64,000 nucleotides of DNA from Candidatus Villigracilaceae bacterium (GTDB lineage Bacteria; Chloroflexota; Anaerolineae; Anaerolineales; Villigracilaceae): NCBI GenBank assembly GCA_026645935.1, contig JAPKMP010000001.1:1-64000 (forward strand). The letters are read 5' to 3'. Shown piece after piece: positions 58,589 through 64,000 of this stretch. The notes under the pieces were generated by a model. It worked only from the letters and a program-made list of their open reading frames with translations, did not search any database and was not told the DNA's origin. The stretch's first letter is position 1. Every line of letters begins with the position of its first letter. The translations under genes and the position numbers were made by a program.

Positions 58589-59809
58589 TTATTTGCAGGG
58601 GATTTCAAAAAGAATCGTGCTGCCACGGGCCCCATCGCTTTCCGCCCAAATTTTTCCGCCGTGCGCTTCGACGATGTGTTTCGAAATGGACAGCCCCAAC
58701 CCCGTGCCGGACCCGGTGCGGGACGAATCGACACGATAGAATCTTTCGAAGATGCGGGAAAGACTCTCCGAAGGGATTCCGATCCCCGTATCCCGCACCG
58801 CGAATCGCACCCCGCCGGAAATGGGTTCTACGCCCAATGTGATTCTTCCCCCTGGCTTTGTGAACTTGACCGAATTATGAATGAGGTTCACCAATACCTG
58901 CTCCAACCGGCTTTTGTCCGCGTCGATATTTGGCAGGCCGGTCTCGCATTCGACATCCAAATTCAAATTCGCGCGTTCCATTTGTGCCTTCATCCGTTCC
59001 GCCGCCGAGTCGATCAACGTTCGCGGCGAGACGGATTCGAAATTAAGCTGCACCTGCCCCGATTCGATGCGCGACAGGTCGAGCAGTTCCTGCGCCATTT
59101 GAGTCAGCGCATCGATCTCGGTGTGGATGCGTTCCAGAAACCGCGGACCAGCTTCCGGGTCCGATAATGCGCCGTTTTGCAGGGTTTCGGTCAGGGCTTT
59201 TAGGGAGGCGAGGGGAGTCCTCAGTTCATGCGATACATTGGAAATGAAGTCCCGCCGCACGTTTTCGAGTTTGCGAATCCGGGTCAGGTCCTGTGCCAGG
59301 ATCAAGCTCCCACCTTCGTGTTCGTCGGGTATGACAATGATCTGCAAATATTGCTTTCGGATGGGGATCTCCACTGTTTCGATCTGAAGCAGGCGGGTTT
59401 GCTGGCAGCGCTTCCAGGCATCGATCACTTGATGGCTTCTTACCACCTGCGCCACACTTTGTTGGGCTGGAAAACTTGTTTCGAACAATTTGCCCGCCGC
59501 CGGGTTGGCGAACTGCACGCGGCCGTCTGAATCCGCGATAAGGACGCCGTCGGTGAGTTGTTCGAGCACGGTGGCGAGTCGCTCGTTCTCTTTGCGAAGG
59601 GAGTTAAGTTCCGATTCGAAAAACGCCCGGCGCGATTCAATCGCGCTGACGAGCTTGTCGATTCGATCCGATTGGGGAAACGAAATCTTGGTGTCGCGCA
59701 GGGAGCGAACCGTGTGGGCGATGTCCCGCCGCAGTTGGAAGTAGCGCCACGCAAACCACAAGGCAAGCAGGAGAAAAAAAAGCGTGAGAAGGAAGGGGGT
59801 TTGTGTCAT
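58589..59809 (-). CDS. phoR: Sensor histidine kinase PhoR
   Basis: 406 aa from ATG 59809. One N-terminal membrane segment, a PAS domain (about 85-180), H-box SNVSHELRTPLASL, N-box NLIHNSVKF, G-boxes DTGIGIP and GTGLGLSI. No periplasmic sensor, as in PhoR proteins that sense PstB/PhoU status. Follows phoB. Confidence 0.92.
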   Translation of the reverse strand: MTQTPFLLTLFFLLLALWFAWRYFQLRRDIAHTVRSLRDTKISFPQSDRIDKLVSAIESRRAFFESELNSLRKENERLATVLEQLTDGVLIADSDGRVQFANPAAGKLFETSFPAQQSVAQVVRSHQVIDAWKRCQQTRLLQIETVEIPIRKQYLQIIVIPDEHEGGSLILAQDLTRIRKLENVRRDFISNVSHELRTPLASLKALTETLQNGALSDPEAGPRFLERIHTEIDALTQMAQELLDLSRIESGQVQLNFESVSPRTLIDSAAERMKAQMERANLNLDVECETGLPNIDADKSRLEQVLVNLIHNSVKFTKPGGRITLGVEPISGGVRFAVRDTGIGIPSESLSRIFERFYRVDSSRTGSGTGLGLSISKHIVEAHGGKIWAESDGARGSTILFEIPCK

Positions 59810-59893
59810 GCGTAACCTGCAACACCTGCGCTTGCGCAAGGTGCAAGCGTGAGTGTAACGTAAATTAGGAATTACGCGTCACATTCCGCGGCA

Positions 59894-60610
59894 TTACCCC
59901 TCGAACCGATACCCGCCGCCTCTTACCGTGACGATGCGTTTGGGTTCGCTGGAATTCTCTTCTATCTTCTGCCTCAACCACCTGACATGGACGTCCACGG
60001 TGCGGCTGTCGCCGATGAAGTCCCAGCCCCAGACGCGTTCCAGAATGAACTCGCGCGAAAGCATCTGCCTGCGGTGTTCGGCAAGGAAAAGCAACAGTTC
60101 ATACTCTTTTGGTTTGAGTTGGATCGGATTCTCGTTCAACAGTACTTCGCGGCGGGTGAGGTTGATGGTCAGGTTATCGAAGGTGAGGGTCTCGTGCCGC
60201 GCCTCTTCGACGGATTTGCCCATTTCCTCTCGGAGGAGGCGTGCGCGGCGCAACTGCGCCTTCACCCGGGCGATCAGTTCGCGCATCGAGAAGGGCTTGG
60301 TCAGATAATCGTCCGCGCCGACTTCGAGACCCACCACCCGGTCGATTTCGTCGTCGCGGGCGGTCAGCATCAGGATGGCTGTGGACATTTCCCTGCGAAG
60401 GATGCGCGCGACTTCAAAGCCATCCATTTGAGGGAGCATGATATCGAGAACGATCAAGTCAGGGTTGAACTTGCGGGCAGCCTCGAGCGCAGAGAGCCCG
60501 TCGCCCGATGTCTCGATGATATATCCCTCCTTTTTCAAATTATAGGCAAGTGCGTCCTGAAGCGCGATCTCGTCTTCGACGATCAATATCTTTTCCGGCA
60601 TGGACGGCAC
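59894..60610 (-). CDS. phoB: Response regulator PhoB
   Basis: 238 aa (or 235 from the internal Met). Receiver with DDL acid pocket (VEDE), phospho-Asp in [13 protein letters not shown] and Lys in YLTKPF; C-terminal OmpR-type winged helix ([24 protein letters not shown]). Binds Pho boxes; the 84-base gap to phoR suggests one operon. Confidence 0.93.
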   Translation of the reverse strand: MPSMPEKILIVEDEIALQDALAYNLKKEGYIIETSGDGLSALEAARKFNPDLIVLDIMLPQMDGFEVARILRREMSTAILMLTARDDEIDRVVGLEVGADDYLTKPFSMRELIARVKAQLRRARLLREEMGKSVEEARHETLTFDNLTINLTRREVLLNENPIQLKPKEYELLLFLAEHRRQMLSREFILERVWGWDFIGDSRTVDVHVRWLRQKIEENSSEPKRIVTVRGGGYRFEG

Positions 60611-60636
60611 TATACCATATGGGTCAGTCTTGTCTG

Positions 60637-60653
60637 TTAAATCGATGTTAATG
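60637..60653 (-). promoter_or_regulatory. Pho box upstream of phoB
   Basis: Minus strand reads TTAACA-TCGAT-TTAACA, a perfect pair of half-sites with 11-bp period, 27 bases from the start codon; indicates autoregulation. Confidence 0.7.
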
Positions 60654-60677
60654 ACTTCAAAGCCGTTTGCCGCCCCT

Positions 60678-60935
60678 TCATTTCCTCTTCCTAAAGAACA
60701 AAGGCAGGGTGACGATCAAAACAATGACCACTCCCATCACCAGGATTCCATCCGTTGAACCGATCTCGGAATCATCCTCGACTTGAGAAGCGGGGATGAA
60801 CGATTGAACCTCCGCCCGACCAGTATGGGCATCCTTGGCGAAAACAGCAGGGGGGTTGAAATTTGCCAGCGCAAGCAGGATGACCAGTATAACCAACGGC
60901 AAGGCGGTCAGGCCAAGAAAGTGATTTGCCTTCAT
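60678..60935 (-). CDS. Small exported membrane-anchored protein
   Basis: 85 aa: signal-peptide-like N-terminus ([16 protein letters not shown], cleavage near AVFA-KD), a 35-residue acidic external part, and a C-terminal helix ([18 protein letters not shown]) with RKRK. Function unknown. Confidence 0.6.
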   Translation of the reverse strand: MKANHFLGLTALPLVILVILLALANFNPPAVFAKDAHTGRAEVQSFIPASQVEDDSEIGSTDGILVMGVVIVLIVTLPLFFRKRK

Positions 60936-61025
60936 TGTGCATTCATTATAATTGAATCATGTTCGAACTACCGCCTTCGATTCCCGCCAGGGTGGGCGTA
61001 GTACTCAAGATAAAAAAGATACAAC

Positions 61026-61055
61026 TTGTACCATTTTACACTTTCGATGTATAAT
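61026..61055 (+). promoter_or_regulatory. Promoter TTGTAC-18-TATAAT for the act-like operon
   Basis: A perfect -10 with a fair -35. It lies in the 320-bp non-coding gap (60936-61255), which otherwise shows no gene, and would give a leader of about 190 nt. Confidence 0.65.
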
Positions 61056-61255
61056 CCGCCCGTTGCGCGTCGGCTGGGCTGACGCGCAAAATGATGTAGA
61101 ATACCGGAATTGGCGCGGCTGGACAAACGTAGGGGGCGGTCCTTTTTATTGGTGGATCAGCGGCGCTTCAGGACCTTTACGAAAACATAAGGCAATCGGC
61201 TAACGCTGTCGTTCGAAACAGGCGGCGTTACGCTTAATTTATTTCAGGAGCATCC

Positions 61256-61813
61256 ATGATCAAAAAGTTTTTCGACTGGCTGAAACAGCCTCTTGGACTG
61301 ATCGCGGCGGGGATCGTGTTCCTGGCGGTGTTCAGCGCGTTTGCATACTGGCTCTATACGACCCAGCAGGCGCCCGCCCAACCCGTTCCGGGATTTCCAC
61401 ATAAGACCCATGTGGCGTTCGGCATTCAATGCTTATATTGTCATCCGGGGGCATCCAAAGGACCCGCGGCCGGGATTCCCTCGCAATCGAAATGTTGGGG
61501 GTGTCACAACCAGATCGTCAAGACGCGCGACAGCGCCCTGCTTGCCCCGCTCAAGGATGCCGTATTGAATGGGGAGTCGCTGGTCTGGGTCCCTGTTGCC
61601 ATCGTCCCGGACTTTGTCCAGTTTAATCATCGCGCGCACATCGCCGCTGGAAAGAACTGCGAAGACTGTCACGGCGATGTAAGCCAGATGGGAATTTACC
61701 AGAACCCGCAGGTGTTCAACATGGGTTGGTGTCTGAACTGTCACGTCGAAACCGCCGGCGAGGATCAGGAATTGTTGATCAAACTCTCAGACTGCGGCAC
61801 GTGTCACTATTAA
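61256..61813 (+). CDS. actA: Pentaheme cytochrome c, ActA-like
   Basis: 185 aa. An N-terminal membrane anchor (about 12-34) is followed by five CxxCH heme sites: CLYCH, CWGCH, CEDCH, CLNCH, CGTCH. Five hemes and position before a molybdopterin-family gene match ActA of alternative complex III (quinol oxidation). Acts outside the membrane as electron exit. 21 bases to the next gene. Confidence 0.82.
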   Translation: MIKKFFDWLKQPLGLIAAGIVFLAVFSAFAYWLYTTQQAPAQPVPGFPHKTHVAFGIQCLYCHPGASKGPAAGIPSQSKCWGCHNQIVKTRDSALLAPLKDAVLNGESLVWVPVAIVPDFVQFNHRAHIAAGKNCEDCHGDVSQMGIYQNPQVFNMGWCLNCHVETAGEDQELLIKLSDCGTCHY

Positions 61814-61834
61814 TCCGGGTGAAAGGAATCCAAC

Positions 61835-64000
61835 ATGAGTGAGCAATTTTCCCGGCGTGATTTTCTAAAACTGGCTGGTGTGGGCGCGGCGACCACGGCG
61901 ATCCTCACGGGTTGCGGTCCCGCGTCTCGTTATGTCAAACGCGAACCCTACCAGCAGATGCCCGAATACAATTCGGTCGGGCAGAGCACATATTACGCCA
62001 CCACATGCCGCGAATGCGCAGCTGGATGCGGTCTCGTCGTTCGCACGTATCAAGGGCGGGCCCTCAAGGTTGAAGGCAATGCCAGCCATCCCCTCAACCT
62101 CGGAAAGACCTGCGCGCGGGGGCAAGCCACCCTGCAGGGTTTGTACAACCCAAATCGCATACAGGGTCCCATCAAACATGTGCGCGGAGATCGCCTGTAC
62201 GACTCGTTTTCGAATCCCTTTCTGGACGATATCAATAATGCGCCTGCCAACATGACCTGGGATGAAGCCATCCAGGTAGTGGCGGATGCGCTGAAAAATT
62301 ACAAACCGAATGAGATCGCCTTCTTGATGGGAATGGCTCCCGATCATCTCTTCGATCTTGTAACCGATCTTGCAAAAGCCACCGGCATGAATGCGCCCCT
62401 CCGTTTTGGAGCGTTGAGCATGTTCGAAGCCCGCGCCACCTTGAGCAAGGCGGTCGAAAATCTTTTTGGTCAACCAGGCCTGCCCTTCTTCGATGTCGGC
62501 GCCGCGCAAACGGTCTTCTCCTTCGGCGCGAATTTCCTGGAGACGTGGCTTTCACCTGTTTCTTACACGCGCGGTTTTGCCGGTTTGCGTGAGGCGGAAA
62601 CCAAGATGCGCGGAAAATTCGTTCAATTCGAAACGCGGATGTCTTCTACCGGAGCCAAAGCGGACCATTGGGTCCCGCTTCGCCCCGGGACCGAAGGCTT
62701 GGTTGCGCTTGCAATCGGTAAACTCGTCTCGGAGATGCGCGGCGGCGCTATTCCGCGCGCATTTTCCGGCGTGAACCCGGCTGAAGCCGCTGAAACAGCC
62801 GGCGTCGAGTTGGTAGCGCTTGAAAACCTCGCAGGGATGTTTGCCACATCCAATGTGCTTGCCATCCCCGGCGGCGCGGCTCTCGGCCAATCGAATGGTT
62901 TGGAGATCGCCGAAGCGATCCTCGCCTTGAACGCTCTCTCTGATAATTTCGGCCAGCCCGGCGGCGTGTATCTTTCGCCGCTTGCCCCCGATCAGACCGA
63001 GTACAGCCGACCGGCATCGGCTGAAGAAATGAGAACCTTTGTGGAGAAAATGGCTGGCGGCGCGATCAAGGTTTTGTTCGTTCATGGGGTCAATCCCGTC
63101 TTCGAGTTGCCCAAATCTCTTGGCTTCGAAGTCGCGCTTACTAGTGTGGAACAGGTCATTTCCTTTGCGACATTCCCCGATGACACTGCCACCGGCGCAG
63201 ACTACGTCTTTCCCGATCATCACTCCTTCGAATCCTGGGGCTACCAGCGAATCGCCACCGGCACATCGCAACCGGTGCTTTCCGGCGCGCAGCCCGTTGT
63301 GACCCCGTTCTTCGATACGCGCTCCACAGCCGATGTGTTGATCGCCGCGGCAGGCCTGGCTGGAGGGAAGTTTGCCTCCGCGTTGCCGTTTGCTGATGAG
63401 GTTGAATTTCTCCAGGCAAAGGTTGGTGCATTGCTTAGTCAGGCGGGCGGTTCCTTCGACGCGCCGGATGCGGCCACATTCATGGCTTATTTCCAGCAGT
63501 ATGGCGGCTGGTTCAGGAACGCCGATGCGCGCATTACGCCGGATGGTTCAGGTGTTCTCAACAGCAACCTCAGCGGTTCTGTGGCAGAATTTTCGGGCGA
63601 GGGCGAATTCTTCCTTGTCCCATTCGTTTCGCCAACCCTTGCCGAGGCGGGCGCGAACAAACCCTGGCTCCAGGAACTGCCGGACCCGACCACAACCGTG
63701 ATGTGGAATACATGGATCGAGATCAATCCCGAGACCGCGCATGAACTGGGTATCGAGAACGACGATGTGGTCAAGGTTGTCAGCGAACTGGGAGAAGTGC
63801 AGGCGTACGCTTATTTATATCCGGCGATCCGTCCCGATGCGGTTGCAATACCTTTCGGGCAGGGTCACAAAGCTTATGGGCGTTACGCCGAGAGCCGCGG
63901 AGCGAATCCTGCCGATTTGTTGGCCGCGCACTTCAACAAAGCCGGTGACCTGGCGTTCGGCGGTATGAAAGTCAAATTGGAAAAAGTCTCCAGCGCAGAG
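61835..64000 (+). CDS. actB: Molybdopterin-family subunit, ActB-like (3' end beyond window)
   Basis: 722 codons are open to the window edge. Tat motif SRRDFLK, then a lipobox LTGC (Cys27). Next C58-x2-C61-x3-C65...C93, a full [4Fe-4S] site usual in active molybdoenzymes, then MopB domains (GKTCARGQATLQGLYNP; GALSMFEARATLSK) up to the C-terminal dinucleotide-binding part (WIEINPETAHELGIENDD). ActB of the studied complexes is a cofactor-less MopB plus Fe-S protein fusion; here the rest is not visible. Confidence 0.75.
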   Translation, partial: MSEQFSRRDFLKLAGVGAATTAILTGCGPASRYVKREPYQQMPEYNSVGQSTYYATTCRECAAGCGLVVRTYQGRALKVEGNASHPLNLGKTCARGQATLQGLYNPNRIQGPIKHVRGDRLYDSFSNPFLDDINNAPANMTWDEAIQVVADALKNYKPNEIAFLMGMAPDHLFDLVTDLAKATGMNAPLRFGALSMFEARATLSKAVENLFGQPGLPFFDVGAAQTVFSFGANFLETWLSPVSYTRGFAGLREAETKMRGKFVQFETRMSSTGAKADHWVPLRPGTEGLVALAIGKLVSEMRGGAIPRAFSGVNPAEAAETAGVELVALENLAGMFATSNVLAIPGGAALGQSNGLEIAEAILALNALSDNFGQPGGVYLSPLAPDQTEYSRPASAEEMRTFVEKMAGGAIKVLFVHGVNPVFELPKSLGFEVALTSVEQVISFATFPDDTATGADYVFPDHHSFESWGYQRIATGTSQPVLSGAQPVVTPFFDTRSTADVLIAAAGLAGGKFASALPFADEVEFLQAKVGALLSQAGGSFDAPDAATFMAYFQQYGGWFRNADARITPDGSGVLNSNLSGSVAEFSGEGEFFLVPFVSPTLAEAGANKPWLQELPDPTTTVMWNTWIEINPETAHELGIENDDVVKVVSELGEVQAYAYLYPAIRPDAVAIPFGQGHKAYGRYAESRGANPADLLAAHFNKAGDLAFGGMKVKLEKVSSAE

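Noticed and set aside
61835-64000. Selenocysteine-containing formate dehydrogenase at the right edge
   Set aside because: No in-frame TGA, and the pentaheme cytochrome partner fits an ActB/Qrc-like subunit instead.

Overview
The window reads as a chromosome segment of an Anaerolineae-type Chloroflexota bacterium carrying an integrated temperate siphovirus. The host assignment is inference. It rests on the moderately high GC, the threonine/alanine-rich lipoproteins, the abundant short dispersed palindromic repeats that run even into coding sequence, and an alternative-complex-III-like start (pentaheme cytochrome plus molybdopterin-family subunit) at the right edge. A selenocysteine tRNA gene lies in the left flank.

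Left host flank (1-3716): sugar-type solute-binding lipoprotein, M50 site-2 protease, tRNA-Sec(TCA), a small membrane protein and a cluster of MITE-like repeats.

Prophage (3717-41681, about 38 kb): the 3' 36 bp of the tRNA-Pro(GGG) gene at 41648-41722 is repeated exactly at 3717-3752, giving attR and attL. From left to right the element holds a membrane-anchored DnaQ-type exonuclease fusion, an XRE repressor facing a rightward early promoter, small early genes, a ParB-like protein, zinc-ribbon proteins, a coiled-coil lipoprotein, an FtsK/SpoIIIE-type ATPase, a lambda-like replication unit (initiator with internal palindromic iterons plus a helicase-loader-like protein), and then an integron. 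The integron has a full integron integrase (IntI), an attI-like site, one cassette encoding a small lipoprotein, and an attC hairpin. Next come a holin-like protein, HNH nuclease, P27 terminase small subunit, RecU-like nuclease, ParB-like protein, C5 DNA methyltransferase, terminase large subunit, HK97-type portal/protease/capsid, connectors, tail genes (tail chaperone with a classic -1 frameshift site), tape measure, tail-tip and glycine- or histidine-rich adhesin genes, and at the right end a zinc-ribbon/HTH protein and the tyrosine integrase that presumably uses attP. Two homologous structured RNAs of about 110 nt, each with promoter-like sequence and a terminator, sit at 18.74-18.86 kb and 24.37-24.48 kb.

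Right host flank (41682-64000): BFN-domain protein, DnaB helicase, a DnaD-like protein, a double-AAA+ DnaC-like protein, an AT-rich insertion with a membrane protein and a HAD hydrolase, nicotinamidase-like and nicotinate phosphoribosyltransferase genes (NAD salvage), the pstSCAB-phoU operon, manA, surE, a PHP-domain gene, a 35-aa membrane peptide, a STAS protein, phoR-phoB, and the start of an actAB-like respiratory operon whose second gene runs off the window. TTAACA-like half-sites with an 11-bp period lie upstream of pstS, phoB, the PHP gene and the STAS gene, suggesting one Pho regulon.

The most unusual item is the integron inside the prophage. IntI is translationally embedded in the phage early operon. 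The 5' end of its single cassette is exactly complementary to the R'' box of the attC, as expected for a genuinely mobile cassette, and the cargo resembles a phage lipoprotein family.
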